DNA of 64,000 nt from Intestinimonas massiliensis (ex Afouda et al. 2020) (GCF_900626285.1 NZ_LR131147.1:1642658-1706657), one strand, 5' to 3'; shown: positions 32,734-41,809, counted from the stretch's first letter. Numbers and translations: made by a program. The notes: generated from the sequence alone by a model not told the origin.

Positions 32734-33792
32734 TCAGGTGAGGGGCTGATAGGCCTCGATGTCGGTGGCCTCGAAGGTGGTCATCTCCCGGTACACCGCC
32801 AGGCCCATGTCCAGCAGGGGCATCACCGCCACCGCACCGGTGCCCTCCCCCAGCCGCATCCCGGCGTAGAGGAAGGGCTCCAGGCCCAGTTCCGCCAGCA
32901 CCAGCTTGCTGGCGGGCTCGTCGGAGGCGTGGGAGCCCAGCATGTAGTCGCGGCTGTCGGGGCACAGCCGGGCGGCGATGAGGGCGGCCACCGAGGAGAT
33001 GAACCCGTCCACCAGCACCGGCACCCGGCACAGCGCCCCGCCCAGGAACACCCCGGCCAGGCCCGCCAGGTCCAGGCCGCCCACCTTGCTCACCACGTCC
33101 AGGGGGTCATTGGGGTCGGGCTTGTTGAGGGCGATGCCGGTCTCGATGGCGTGGATCTTGCGCTGTAAGCCCTCGCTGGACAGCCCGGCTCCCCGGCCGG
33201 TCATCACCACCGGCTCTTTCTTCAGGAACACGGAGGCCACGGCGGAGGAGGTGGTGGTGTTGCCGATGCCCATCTCCCCGGTGCCCAGCAGGTTGACGCC
33301 CTTGGCGCACAGGTCTCTGGCGATCTCTACGCCGGTGAGCACCGCCCGCTCCGCCTCCTCCCGGGTCATGGCGGGACCCTGGGTCAGGTCGGCGGTGCCA
33401 CGGCGGATGTTCTTCTGCAAGATCCGCTCACCCTTCAGGGGGGTGGCGCAGCCGATATCCACCGGCACCACCTCCGCCCCGGCGTGACGGGCCATGGCGC
33501 ACACGCTGGTATCCCCGGAGGACATGTTCTCCGCCACGATGGCGGTGACCTCCTGGCCGGTCTGGGTGACCCCCTGGGCCACCACGCCGTTGTCGGCGCA
33601 CATCACCGCCACCGCTCTTCGGGAGATGTCCACATCAGGGGTGCCCGTCATGGCGGCGATCCGGATGACGGCGTTCTCCAGAGCCCCCAGGCTGCCCAGG
33701 GGTTTGGCGATGGAGTCCCAGCGGGCCTTGGCTGCCGCCGCCGCCTTCTGGTCTGCGGGGGTGATGGAACGTACCACTTCTGCCAGCGTCAT
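32734..33792 (-). CDS. cobT: Nicotinate-nucleotide:DMB phosphoribosyltransferase
   Basis: A 352-residue enzyme that activates the lower ligand base (classically 5,6-dimethylbenzimidazole) with nicotinate mononucleotide. The family blocks 'KPLGSLGALE', 'VMCADNGVVAQGV', 'LLGTGEMGIGNTTTSSA', 'GLDLAGLAGVFLGGA', 'DYMLGSHASDEP' and the catalytic Glu in 'MRLGEGTGAV' are all present. AGGAGG lies 8-9 nt before the ATG, which overlaps the cbiA stop as ATGA. The base actually used cannot be told from sequence; no bluB or bza genes are visible. Confidence 0.96.
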   Translation of the reverse strand: MTLAEVVRSITPADQKAAAAAKARWDSIAKPLGSLGALENAVIRIAAMTGTPDVDISRRAVAVMCADNGVVAQGVTQTGQEVTAIVAENMSSGDTSVCAMARHAGAEVVPVDIGCATPLKGERILQKNIRRGTADLTQGPAMTREEAERAVLTGVEIARDLCAKGVNLLGTGEMGIGNTTTSSAVASVFLKKEPVVMTGRGAGLSSEGLQRKIHAIETGIALNKPDPNDPLDVVSKVGGLDLAGLAGVFLGGALCRVPVLVDGFISSVAALIAARLCPDSRDYMLGSHASDEPASKLVLAELGLEPFLYAGMRLGEGTGAVAVMPLLDMGLAVYREMTTFEATDIEAYQPLT

Positions 33793-35165
33793 AGCAATGC
33801 CTCCTGTTGATGATAGCGGCGGGCCGCCGCCACAAAGTTGCGGGCCAGCTCCGGCCTGGCCCAGAAATGGAAGTGGGGGAATCCGGCGTACAGCGTGGGC
33901 GTATGGAAGGCGCAGTCCCAGCCCCGGTCGCTCTGAGGCTTCCGGGCATGGAAATCGGCGCCGGGGGTGGTGCTGTCCCAGTAGTGGAACTCGTGGGCGG
34001 GGAAGCTCTCCCCCGCCCTGCACAGCAGGCCGTCCTTCCGGGCGGTCAGGGTGATGTATCCGAACCGGCCCAGCCTGCCGGTATTGCGGGCCTGGCCGGA
34101 GAAGGCCCCCACCATGCGCCAGTCATACCGGCTGTCAGCGTCCCCCAGCTGCCGGTTCAGGTAGAGAAAGCCGCCGCACTCGGCCACCGTGGGCAGGCCG
34201 TGAAGGACCTTGTGGTGGATCTCCCGGAGCAGGCCGTGGTTGTTCGCCAGCTCTTTGGCAAACAGCTCCGGGTAGCCGCCCCCCAGATAGAGGCCGCAGG
34301 TCCCCTCCGGCAGGGTCTCGTCCGCCAGCGGGGAGAACTCCACCAGCTTTGCCCCCAAAGTTTCCAGCAGCTCCAGGCCGTCGGCGTAGTAGAAGCAGAA
34401 GGCCTTGTCCTTCGCCACCGCGATGACGGGCTGGCCCTCCACCGGCTCAGGCAGATCGACGGGCTTTGGATTCAGGGCCGGGGCGGAGGAGGCCAGAGCC
34501 AGCAGGCCGTCCAGATCCAGGCTCTTTTCCGCCTGGGCCGCCAGCTTTTTCAGCTTTTCCTTCAGGTTGGCCACCTCGCCGGCGGTGACCAGGCCCAGGT
34601 GGCGGCTCTCCAGGGCGCAGTCTGGCAGGTTGGGCAGATAGCCGTATACGGTAAGGCCGGTCTCGGCCTCGATGCACTCCTTTAATCGGGGGTAGAGCAT
34701 GGGGGACACCCGGTTGAGGATCACGCCCCGGATGCCGCTGTCCGGCCGGAAGGTCTGTATGCCGTGGACCGCCGCCGCCAGGGTGAGGGCGCTGCCCCGT
34801 CCGTCCAGCACCAGCACCGCCGGCGTTTCGGTCACACGGGCCAGCTGCCAGGCGCTGGCCTCATGGCTCATGGCGATGCCGTCGTAGTAGCCCATGACCC
34901 CCTCGATGAGGGCCAGGCCGGACCCGGCGCTGTTTTTCTCCAAAAGATACCGGGTCTTGTCCTCGCCCAGGAAGAAGAGGTCCAGATTGCGGCTTTTGGC
35001 CCCGATGATCTCGCTGTGGAACATGGGGTCGATATAGTCCGGGCCACACTTGAAGGCCACGGGATTCAGCTTCCGGTCCATCAGGGCCTGGAGGACGGCG
35101 CAGGTCACCGTGGTCTTGCCCCCTCCGCTGGCGCTGGCGCACAGCAGCAGCCGGGGGGCGCTCAT
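33789..35165 (-). CDS. cbiA: Cobyrinate a,c-diamide synthase
   Basis: A 458-residue glutamine amidotransferase that amidates the a and c acetate side chains of cobyrinate. The P-loop is 'ASASGGGKTTVTCAVLQAL', followed by 'KCGPDYIDPMFHSEI'. The C-terminal class I glutaminase has 'YLGGGYPELFAKEL', the nucleophile in 'VAECGGFLYLNRQ' and 'AHEFHYWDS'. ATG 35165 overlaps the cbiET stop (ATGA). The chain ends inside the cobT ribosome-binding region, showing tight coupling. Confidence 0.95.
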   Translation of the reverse strand: MSAPRLLLCASASGGGKTTVTCAVLQALMDRKLNPVAFKCGPDYIDPMFHSEIIGAKSRNLDLFFLGEDKTRYLLEKNSAGSGLALIEGVMGYYDGIAMSHEASAWQLARVTETPAVLVLDGRGSALTLAAAVHGIQTFRPDSGIRGVILNRVSPMLYPRLKECIEAETGLTVYGYLPNLPDCALESRHLGLVTAGEVANLKEKLKKLAAQAEKSLDLDGLLALASSAPALNPKPVDLPEPVEGQPVIAVAKDKAFCFYYADGLELLETLGAKLVEFSPLADETLPEGTCGLYLGGGYPELFAKELANNHGLLREIHHKVLHGLPTVAECGGFLYLNRQLGDADSRYDWRMVGAFSGQARNTGRLGRFGYITLTARKDGLLCRAGESFPAHEFHYWDSTTPGADFHARKPQSDRGWDCAFHTPTLYAGFPHFHFWARPELARNFVAAARRYHQQEALL

Positions 35166-36358
35166 GCCCGCCCCTCCCCGGAGAACAGCCACACCGGGTT
35201 CTGGGCGTCCATCAGATGGTACCGCCCGGCAGAGCGGGTGCGGGTGGCGGACACCTGCACCATGTCGGCGCCCTCCAGGTTGGCAAAGAGGCGGGCCGCC
35301 TCGGCCACCGTCTCCAGGGTGACGGCGGTACACACCACCCGGGCGGCGGGATTCTTCCGGAAAATCACGTTGAGGATCTCCTCCAGCTCTCCGGAGGTGC
35401 CGCCCAGAAAGACCCGGTCGGGGGCGGGCAGGTCCTCCAGGGCCGCCGGGGCGGCGCCCCCCACCACGGTCAGGTTGGAGGCGTGGAACCGGGCCTTGTT
35501 CTCCTCCAGCAGGGCCAGGGCCTCCTCCTTCTTCTCCACGGCGAACACCCGGCCGGCGGGACAGGAGAGGGCGCACTCCACCGACACCGAGCCGGTGCCC
35601 GCCCCCACGTCCCACACCACGTGGTCCGCCTCCAGCCGCAGCTTGGAGAGGGCCAGGGTGCGCACCTCCTCCTTGGTCATGGGCACGTCGCCCCGGAGGA
35701 AGGCCCCGTCGGGCAGGCCGGAGCCGTTCCACGGCCGCACCACCGGGTCGGGATTCTCCGCCAGCAGCACCGCCAGGTCGGCAAATTCCTCCTCCGCCAG
35801 TTCCGCCGCGGTGCCGGTGACGATCCGCTCGTCGGAGTAGCTCAGCCGCTCTCCCACCGAGACGGTCACGTTCCCCAGGCCACGGTCGGTCAGCTCCCGG
35901 CAGATGTCCTGGGCCTTGGTGCTGCCGCCGGTGAGGGCGAAGGTGCGCTCGCTGCGCTGGATCTCCCCCACCGCGTTGTGGCTGCGGCCGTGGGCGCTGA
36001 CGATCTTCACATCCTGCCAGTCGGTGTGGAGCTTGGCGCAGAAGTAGCTCAGGGAGGAGATGCCGGGGAGGGTAATGACTTCATGGTCCCCCAGCAGGGC
36101 CCACAGCTTTTTGGCCCCGCTGTAAAAGCCGGTGTCTCCCGACAGCAGGACCCCGATGGGGCCCTCTCCCCGCTGTTTGCCGATATATTCCGCGATATCG
36201 GCCCCGGCGATGAGGGGCACGCAGTCGTGACTTTCCGTCCAGGGCTCCAGCAGCCGGGGCGCACCCACCAGCACAGGGCAGGCCTTGATGGCCTCCAGGG
36301 CCCCCACCGTCATCACCTCGGGGGAACCCATGCCCACCCCGATGAGATAGACCTTCAT
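35162..36358 (-). CDS. cbiET: Fused cobalt-precorrin C5/C15 methyltransferase-decarboxylase
   Basis: A 398-residue fusion equivalent to CobL. Residues 1 to about 200 are CbiE, a tetrapyrrole methylase ('LIGVGMGSPEVMTVGALEAI', 'LLSGDTGFYSGAKKL', 'LPGISSLSYFCAKL') for C5 methylation. Residues of about 210-398 are CbiT, a Rossmann SAM enzyme ('VVWDVGAGTGSVSVECALSCP') for C15 methylation and decarboxylation of the C12 acetate. The two ATGA overlaps link it to cbiJ and cbiA. Confidence 0.95.
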   Translation of the reverse strand: MKVYLIGVGMGSPEVMTVGALEAIKACPVLVGAPRLLEPWTESHDCVPLIAGADIAEYIGKQRGEGPIGVLLSGDTGFYSGAKKLWALLGDHEVITLPGISSLSYFCAKLHTDWQDVKIVSAHGRSHNAVGEIQRSERTFALTGGSTKAQDICRELTDRGLGNVTVSVGERLSYSDERIVTGTAAELAEEEFADLAVLLAENPDPVVRPWNGSGLPDGAFLRGDVPMTKEEVRTLALSKLRLEADHVVWDVGAGTGSVSVECALSCPAGRVFAVEKKEEALALLEENKARFHASNLTVVGGAAPAALEDLPAPDRVFLGGTSGELEEILNVIFRKNPAARVVCTAVTLETVAEAARLFANLEGADMVQVSATRTRSAGRYHLMDAQNPVWLFSGEGRA

Positions 36359-37095
36359 GCCCGTCCCTCCTTCAAAATCTCCTGAATCTCCTCCAGGGTA
36401 TATCCGGTCTCGTCGCCGGGCCGCTCCACCACCAGCAGGGCGGCCCCCGCCTCTTTTGCGGCCTCCGCCTTCTCCCGGAACCCGCCGTAGCCCCCGGTGT
36501 CCTTGGTCACCAGGGTTTTGATGTCATATTGCCGTAAAAGGGCCACGTTCAGCTCTTTGGAGAAGGGCCCCTGCATACAGATGATGTGCCTGGGCGGAAA
36601 GCCCAGCTCCAGGCAGCGCGTCAGCGAATCCACCATGGGGAGCACCCGGGGATAACACCGCTCCACCAGGCCGGGCTTTGCAAAGGCGTCCAGCTCCTTG
36701 CTGCCGGTGGTGAGCAGTACGTTGCCCGGCAGCCCCTCCAGCATCTCCGCCGCCGCCGCCACGTTTTCCGCCTTGTGGCACCCGTCCTCCCCGTCGGACA
36801 TGCGCACCAGCCGGAGCCGGGGCAGGCCGGCGGCCTCTGCCGCCGCTTTGATGTTGGCGGTCACCTCCACGGCGTAGGGGTGGGTGGCGTCCACCACGTG
36901 GGTGAAGGGGCGGGCGGCCATCAGCCGTTCCATCTCCCCCCGGTCCAGCCGCCCCACATGGGCCTCCGCACCGGAAGGCAGGAGGGTCTCGCCGTACTCG
37001 GTGGCCACGCACACCAGGGCGGGGATGTGCCGGTCCAGCAGCCACTGGGCCAGCTCCCTGCCCTCGCCGGTGCCGCCGAAGAGCAGAATATTCAT
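36355..37095 (-). CDS. cbiJ: Cobalt-precorrin-6A reductase
   Basis: A 246-residue NAD(P)H-dependent reductase. The nucleotide-binding start 'ILLFGGTGEGRELAQWLL', 'HVVDATHPYAVEVTANI' near 66-82, and 'IICMQGPFSKELNVALL' with 'LVTKDTGGYGGFREK' are the CbiJ/CobK signatures. A GGGGGAG site precedes the ATG by four bases. One base separates it from cbiH. Confidence 0.95.
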   Translation of the reverse strand: MNILLFGGTGEGRELAQWLLDRHIPALVCVATEYGETLLPSGAEAHVGRLDRGEMERLMAARPFTHVVDATHPYAVEVTANIKAAAEAAGLPRLRLVRMSDGEDGCHKAENVAAAAEMLEGLPGNVLLTTGSKELDAFAKPGLVERCYPRVLPMVDSLTRCLELGFPPRHIICMQGPFSKELNVALLRQYDIKTLVTKDTGGYGGFREKAEAAKEAGAALLVVERPGDETGYTLEEIQEILKEGRA

Positions 37096-37096
37096 C

Positions 37097-37831
37097 TCAC
37101 TCCCCCCGCTGGAGGTAGCCCCGGGGGGTGACCATCTTCCCGCCCAATACCTTGGTCTGGCTGTTGCCGATGAACACGGTGGTGAACATATCCACCCGGG
37201 TGTCCCGCAGCTGGCTCAGGGTGAGGAGCTGTCCCTCCTCCCCCGCCCGGCCGATGTTGCGGACGGTGCCGCACACGGTACCGGGGTCCTTGTCCCGCAG
37301 CAGGATGTCGCAGGCCCGCTGGAGATAGTCCGGGCGGCTCTTGCTGGAGGGGTTGTAGAGGCAGATGACGAAGTCCGCCCGGGCGGCGGCGGTGAGCCGC
37401 TTTTCGATCTTCTCCCAGGGGGTGAGCAGGTCGGACAGGGAGATGACGGCGAAGTCGTGGGTCAGGGGCGCCCCCAGCACGGCGGCGCCGCCGCAGGCGG
37501 CGGTGATGCCGGGCACCACTTCGATCTCGATGGGGTCGTACTCCTGGGCCACCTCGTAGATGAGCCCCGCCATGCCGTACACCCCGGAATCTCCGGAGCA
37601 CACCACCGCCACGTCCTTGCCGGTGAGGGCGGCCTCCACGGCGGCCCGGCACCGGTCCACCTCCCGGCGCATGCCGGTGGACAGCACCTCTTTTTCGGGA
37701 AAATCGTCTTTCACCAGGTCGATATAGGCGGTATAGCCCACGATCAGGTCGCAGGCCTCCAGCGCGGCTCTGGCCCGGCCGGTCAGGTCCGCGCCGCCGC
37801 CGGGGCCCAGTCCGATGACAGTTACTTTCAT
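37097..37831 (-). CDS. cbiH: Cobalt-factor III C17-methyltransferase
   Basis: A 244-residue SAM methyltransferase that adds the C17 methyl and contracts the ring. 'VIGLGPGGGADLTGRARAAL', 'VCSGDSGVYGMAGL', 'VVPGITAACGGAAVLGAPL' and 'CLYNPSSKSRPDYLQRAC' match the CbiH/CobJ group. ATG 37831 overlaps the cbiG stop (ATGA); the frame is open upstream only within cbiG. Confidence 0.95.
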   Translation of the reverse strand: MKVTVIGLGPGGGADLTGRARAALEACDLIVGYTAYIDLVKDDFPEKEVLSTGMRREVDRCRAAVEAALTGKDVAVVCSGDSGVYGMAGLIYEVAQEYDPIEIEVVPGITAACGGAAVLGAPLTHDFAVISLSDLLTPWEKIEKRLTAAARADFVICLYNPSSKSRPDYLQRACDILLRDKDPGTVCGTVRNIGRAGEEGQLLTLSQLRDTRVDMFTTVFIGNSQTKVLGGKMVTPRGYLQRGE

Positions 37832-38817
37832 AAAACATTCCTTCCCGCCACCGCCACGGTGACGCCGTTTTTTGCCTGCTTGGGCATCAGGATGGTCCCG
37901 CCTGCCCGGACCGCCGCCCGCTCGCACACGTTGTCCACCCCGGTGACTCCTTTTACAAAGTCGGAGGGGGTAAAGGTCCCCTCCACCGCCGCCAGCTCCG
38001 CCGCCGGATAGACGGACAGGGGCAGGTGGTGGGCGGCGCAGAAGGCCAGCAGGCCGGGCTCGTTCTGTTTCAGATCAATGGTGGCCACCCGCTCCACGGC
38101 GGCAGGCTCATACCCCGCCAGGGCGGCGGACACCGCCTCCTCAATGGCCGCCCGGGCCGTACCTCTCCGGCAGCCGATGCCCAAAATCAATCCTTTGGGA
38201 ACCAGCCGCAGGGTACGGGCAAAGGGGCCGTTTCCGGTCTTCCAGGTGACCCATACCCCAAGCTCCGCCGGGTGTTCGGTCAGCCCCTGCGGGCAGGAGT
38301 GGCCGAAGTCGCTGGCAAAGCCCACCGGCTTTCCTTCCAGCAAGGCGGCAGACACCTCCTTGGCCAGCGTCCGGTCGGTGATGGCCATATCCCGCTCCCT
38401 GGCCCACACGTCCACGGCGAACAGACCGTTGACGTCGGTGGCAGTGGAGATGGCCGCCTGGCCGCCCGTGAGGGCCGCCACCCGGAGGGCCAGCTCATTG
38501 GCCCCGCCCACGTGGCCGGAGAGGAGGGGGATGACGAACCGCCCCGCCTCGTCCACGCTTACCACGGCGGGGTCGGTGAATTTATCCTTCACATGGGAGG
38601 CAATGGCCCGGACGGCGATGCCGCAGGCTCCCACAAAAATGAGGGCGTCCTTTTCCCCCCACATCCGCGCCGTCCAGCCCTCCAGGCTGTCGTACGCCTC
38701 CGCCCCCACCTCAGCGGCAAACCGGGCTGGCACGTGGAGGGAGGCATCCAGCGCCTCCGCCAGCACCTTTCCCAGGACCGCGCCCCGGCGGGTAAAAGCC
38801 AGAATGGCCGCTGTCAC
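37828..38817 (-). CDS. cbiG: Cobalt-precorrin-5A hydrolase
   Basis: A 329-residue enzyme that opens the delta-lactone and releases acetaldehyde (C2 fragment), a marker of the anaerobic route. The N-terminal half has 'LIFVGACGIAVRAIASHVKDK' and 'VIPLLSGHVGGANELA'. The C-terminal CbiG domain has 'LILGIGCRRGTARAAIE' and 'ATIDLKQNEPGLLAF'. The start is a GTG at 38817 in a GTGA overlap with cbiF. Confidence 0.95.
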   Translation of the reverse strand: MTAAILAFTRRGAVLGKVLAEALDASLHVPARFAAEVGAEAYDSLEGWTARMWGEKDALIFVGACGIAVRAIASHVKDKFTDPAVVSVDEAGRFVIPLLSGHVGGANELALRVAALTGGQAAISTATDVNGLFAVDVWARERDMAITDRTLAKEVSAALLEGKPVGFASDFGHSCPQGLTEHPAELGVWVTWKTGNGPFARTLRLVPKGLILGIGCRRGTARAAIEEAVSAALAGYEPAAVERVATIDLKQNEPGLLAFCAAHHLPLSVYPAAELAAVEGTFTPSDFVKGVTGVDNVCERAAVRAGGTILMPKQAKNGVTVAVAGRNVL

Positions 38818-39569
38818 TTGCTGGCCTCCCGGAACTCGTGGGTAAAGGTGGGGTCGTACAGCTTGGATCTTTCGTATTTTTTACCCAGGAAATTACCAAT
38901 CGTAATCAATGCCGTCTTGGTGACGTGGTTTTCCCGGGCGGTCTGAGCCAGGGTGGACACGGTGCAGCGGTACACCTTTTCCTCCGGCCAGGTGGCCTTA
39001 TACACGATGGCCGCCGGGGTGTCGGGTGCATAGCCCCCCGCCGCCAGCTCTTTTTCCACATCCTCCAGCAGGCCGGTGGACAAAAAGAGCACCATGGTGC
39101 AGCCGTGGGAGGCCATCTTGCGGAGCTGCTCTCCCTCGGGCACCGGGGTGCGGCCCGCCATGCGGGTGATGATCACGGACTGTGATACGTCGGGCAGGGT
39201 ATACTCCGCGCAGAGGGCGGCGGCGGCTCCGGAGAAGGAAGACACGCCAGGGGTCACGTCGTAGCTGATACCCAGCTTATCCAGCTCGTCCATCTGCTCC
39301 CGATGGGCGCCGTAGAGGGAGGGATCGCCGGTATGGAGGCGGGCGGTGGTGCCGCCCTTTTCTTCCGTAGCTTTCATTACCTCGATGACTTCTTCCAGGG
39401 TCATCTTGGCACTGTCGTACACCTGGCAGCCCTCTTTTTTATAGTCCAGCAGGGCGGGATTCACCAGGGAGCCGGCGTAAATGATGACGTCGGCCTCCCC
39501 CAGCAGCTTGGCTCCCCGCACGGTGATGAGATCGGCCCCGCCGGGGCCTGCGCCGATAAAATGTACCAT
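38814..39569 (-). CDS. cbiF: Cobalt-precorrin-4 C11-methyltransferase
   Basis: A 251-residue SAM methyltransferase adding the C11 methyl. 'FIGAGPGGADLITVRGAKLL', 'YAGSLVNPALL', 'RLHTGDPSLYGAHREQMD', 'VTPGVSSFSGAAAAL' and 'ITRMAGRTPVPEGEQL' are diagnostic of CbiF/CobM. TAGGAGG lies 6 nt before the ATG, 9 nt after the cbiD stop. Confidence 0.96.
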   Translation of the reverse strand: MVHFIGAGPGGADLITVRGAKLLGEADVIIYAGSLVNPALLDYKKEGCQVYDSAKMTLEEVIEVMKATEEKGGTTARLHTGDPSLYGAHREQMDELDKLGISYDVTPGVSSFSGAAAALCAEYTLPDVSQSVIITRMAGRTPVPEGEQLRKMASHGCTMVLFLSTGLLEDVEKELAAGGYAPDTPAAIVYKATWPEEKVYRCTVSTLAQTARENHVTKTALITIGNFLGKKYERSKLYDPTFTHEFREASK

Positions 39570-39578
39570 AAGTTCCTC

Positions 39579-40715
39579 CTATACCCGGTGGAGGGCCAGC
39601 AGCCGGTCCGCCCCCGATGTCTTTCCTAACATGCCATATTGATTGGAGAAGAAAACCGCCTGGATCTCCAGTTCCGGCCCCGCACGATGGCGGAGCTGAT
39701 CCTCCAGAGCCGCTCCGATGGAGGCCATCACTTGTTCCAGCAGGCCGGCTTTTTTCAGCAGCTCCACCCCCGCGTCGGTGGTGGGACTGTCGAACAGGGC
39801 ACGGAGCAGCTCCGACGAACCGCCCGCCAGGGCGGCGTGGGCGGTGAGGGTCTCCCGCCGGCCGTCGGCCACCTTGGAGTGGGTGTTCATGCTGCCGGCA
39901 GCCACTTTGATCAGCTTGCCCAGGTGGCCCACCAGCAGCAGGGACCGGAAGCCCAGCCCGGCGGCGTGGTCGATGGCCGCGCCGACATAGTTGCTGCACG
40001 TGCAGCGGTGGGTCAGGTCCAGGCCCAGGGTATCCTGGGCGAAGGCATCCCCGTAGTTGCCGGGGGTCATCAGCAGGTCTGTCACCCCGGTGGCGCGGGC
40101 CATGTCCTGCTCCAGGTAGAGGGAATCAAGGAGGGCGGCCTCGCTCATGGGCCGGACGATGCCGCTGGTGCCCAGGATGGAGATGCCCCCCTCAATGCCC
40201 AGCCGGGGGTTGAAGGTGTGTTCCGCCAGCCTCTCCCCCTCGGGCACCGAGATGGTCACCGCCAGGCCGCCGGCATAGTCCGCCCCGGCCATGATCTGCT
40301 CCACCTGGGTCCGGATCATCCGCCTTGGGGTGGAGTTGATGGCGGCCTGACCCACCGGCTGGTCCAGGCCGGGCCGGGTGACCCGGCCCACCCCCACGCC
40401 GCCGTCGATGGTGACGCCGGGTGTATCCGTCCGCTCCGCTCTGGCGCAGATCAGGGCCCCGTCGGTGACGTCCGGGTCGTCCCCCCCGTCCTTGCGGACG
40501 GCGCAGGAGGCCCAGCCCGGTCCGGCGGCGTGGTCCAGCAGCTCGGCCTCCACGGTGATGCCGGCGGGGGTGTCCACCCGGACGGCGGGCAGCCGCTCCC
40601 CGGTGAGGAGGAGCCGGGCCGCCCCGGCGGCGGCCGCCGCCGCGCAGGTGCCGGTGGTATAGCCGCAGCGCAGCTTCTCCTTCCCCACCGGGAGATAGAC
40701 CTCCAGCTTTGCCAT
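39579..40715 (-). CDS. cbiD: Cobalt-precorrin-5B C1-methyltransferase
   Basis: A 378-residue CbiD, responsible for C1 methylation in the anaerobic pathway and absent from the aerobic one. 'KLRCGYTTGTCAAAAAAGAARLL' (first part shown) is the CbiD opening; 'VGRVTRPGLDQPVGQAAINSTPRRMI' (partly) and 'ISILGTSGIVRPMSEAAL' are family blocks. ATG 40715 follows GGAGGGG; an earlier in-frame start would lie within the leader. It is the first gene behind riboswitch 2 and its terminator. Confidence 0.95.
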   Translation of the reverse strand: MAKLEVYLPVGKEKLRCGYTTGTCAAAAAAGAARLLLTGERLPAVRVDTPAGITVEAELLDHAAGPGWASCAVRKDGGDDPDVTDGALICARAERTDTPGVTIDGGVGVGRVTRPGLDQPVGQAAINSTPRRMIRTQVEQIMAGADYAGGLAVTISVPEGERLAEHTFNPRLGIEGGISILGTSGIVRPMSEAALLDSLYLEQDMARATGVTDLLMTPGNYGDAFAQDTLGLDLTHRCTCSNYVGAAIDHAAGLGFRSLLLVGHLGKLIKVAAGSMNTHSKVADGRRETLTAHAALAGGSSELLRALFDSPTTDAGVELLKKAGLLEQVMASIGAALEDQLRHRAGPELEIQAVFFSNQYGMLGKTSGADRLLALHRV

Positions 40716-40731
40716 TCCGCCCCTCCGTTCC

Positions 40732-40765
40732 AAAAAAGAAAGCCCTCCCGTCATTGAGGGAGGGC
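40732..40765 (-). terminator. Riboswitch-2 expression-platform terminator
   Basis: Minus-strand GCCCTCCC/GGGAGGGC stem (40742-40749 with 40758-40765) followed by CTTTCTTTTTT. It lies between the cobalamin aptamer and cbiD, 17 nt before the cbiD start codon, so it is best read as the attenuator used when cobalamin is bound. Confidence 0.85.
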
Positions 40766-40814
40766 CTTTTGCCTGTGTTCTGCCGCACTCTCCACCTCAG
40801 AGTAACGCAAACGC

Positions 40815-40968
40815 CCTTACAGTGGGTCTCCTGGCTTGCGTTTCCTCCTCCGGCACGCCTTCTCGGCCTGGGGCCAATGGCTCGTGCGCCTTCGTCCACG
40901 CTTACAGTAGAGGTAAGACTGCGCCGGATTTTCACCGGCTTCCCCTGATGCGGTACTCCGCGGCTGCA
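40815..40968 (-). promoter_or_regulatory. Cobalamin riboswitch 2, ahead of cbiD
   Basis: On the minus strand GGGGAAGCCGGTGAAAATCCGGCGCAGTC (40915-40945 region) and the 3' element AACGCAAGCCAGGAGACCCACTG (40820-40845 region) are hallmark pieces of the cobalamin aptamer. A promoter lies just upstream and an intrinsic terminator just downstream, giving transcriptional control of the long cbi/cob operon. Boundaries are approximate. Confidence 0.92.
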
Positions 40969-40990
40969 AGTGCTTTCAGTTATCTTAGCT

Positions 40991-41019
40991 ATTATATCAG
41001 TACGCCGAAAAAAAGGCAA
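40991..41019 (-). promoter_or_regulatory. Promoter of the cobalamin operon
   Basis: TTGCCT (41014-41019) and a perfect TATAAT (40991-40996) with a 17-bp spacer. Transcription would start about 15-20 bp before the riboswitch aptamer. It lies between the XRE regulator stop (41045) and the aptamer. Confidence 0.75.
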
Positions 41020-41044
41020 GGAAAATCGGTCGAATTTGTGGCTT

Positions 41045-41809
41045 TTACTCATGGAGCTTGCCCGCTACGATCACCGGCACAAAGAACCCCAGGGCGGCCG
41101 CCAGGGTGAGCCACAGCCGCCCCGACCCCCACAGCACGGGGGCGAAGCACTGGAGGGCCAGGTAGAGCAGGGGGAACACCACCGGCGTCAGCAGCAGCCA
41201 CCACCGGGCCGCTCCCATCAGGTAGGGCCAGTTCCGGTTGCTGATGCGCACCCCCGCCAGGTTCATGCGGAAAGGCCCCTGGCTGAAGGAGGTGATGTTG
41301 TTCTCATCGTAGTAGGCGGGCAGCACGTCCGGAGCCAGGAAGCAGGCCCAGGCCCCGAAGAACAGGCAGATCCCCTCCACTATTCCCAGATCGTCCCACA
41401 GCACCGGCCAGGAGAAGCCCGCCCACCGGAGGGCCAGCAGCTCCACCAGCGCCATGATTGCGGACAGGCCCCACAGCAGCCCCCGCCGTCTCCGGTCCTG
41501 CCGCTTCTGCTGCCGCTGGGTCCCGGACAGCTCCAGGGAGCCTGTCAGCAGCTCCTCCACCTGGTCCACCGGCAGGGTTTCCGCTCCCGCCAGCCGCTCC
41601 CCCCGGAGCAGCTCGGTCACCGTCACCCCCAGAATCTCCGCCAGCGGGGTGAGCAGGGAGATGTCGGGCAGGCTCAGCCCCCGCTCCCACTTGCTCACCG
41701 CCTTGTCGGACACGTAGAGTTGTTCGGCCAGCTCCTTCTGGGTCAGGCCCTTTTCCTTCCGCAGCCGGACAAGGAAGGCCCCGAAGGCCTCCCGGTCGAT
41801 CTCAAACAT
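41045..41809 (-). CDS. XRE-family regulator with membrane-spanning C-terminus
   Basis: A 254-residue protein. Residues of about 9-64 are a Cro/CI-type helix-turn-helix ('LRKEKGLTQKELAEQLYVSDKAVSKWERG', shown in part here: 'KGLTQKELAEQLYVSDKAV'). A linker of about 45 residues and a basic patch 'QKRQDRRRR' precede four hydrophobic segments (about 113-130, 137-160, 200-222, 232-248), so the DNA-binding head faces the cytoplasm at the membrane. Such HTH-plus-TM proteins are common and poorly understood in Firmicutes. AAGGAGG is 8 nt before the ATG. A palindrome beside its promoter may be its own operator. Confidence 0.8.
   Translation of the reverse strand: MFEIDREAFGAFLVRLRKEKGLTQKELAEQLYVSDKAVSKWERGLSLPDISLLTPLAEILGVTVTELLRGERLAGAETLPVDQVEELLTGSLELSGTQRQQKRQDRRRRGLLWGLSAIMALVELLALRWAGFSWPVLWDDLGIVEGICLFFGAWACFLAPDVLPAYYDENNITSFSQGPFRMNLAGVRISNRNWPYLMGAARWWLLLTPVVFPLLYLALQCFAPVLWGSGRLWLTLAAALGFFVPVIVAGKLHE

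Noticed and set aside
25516..41019. Aerobic (cobalt-late) cobalamin pathway
   Set aside because: cbiK, cbiG and cbiD are present, and no cobG, cobN, cobS/T chelatase subunits or cobF were seen.
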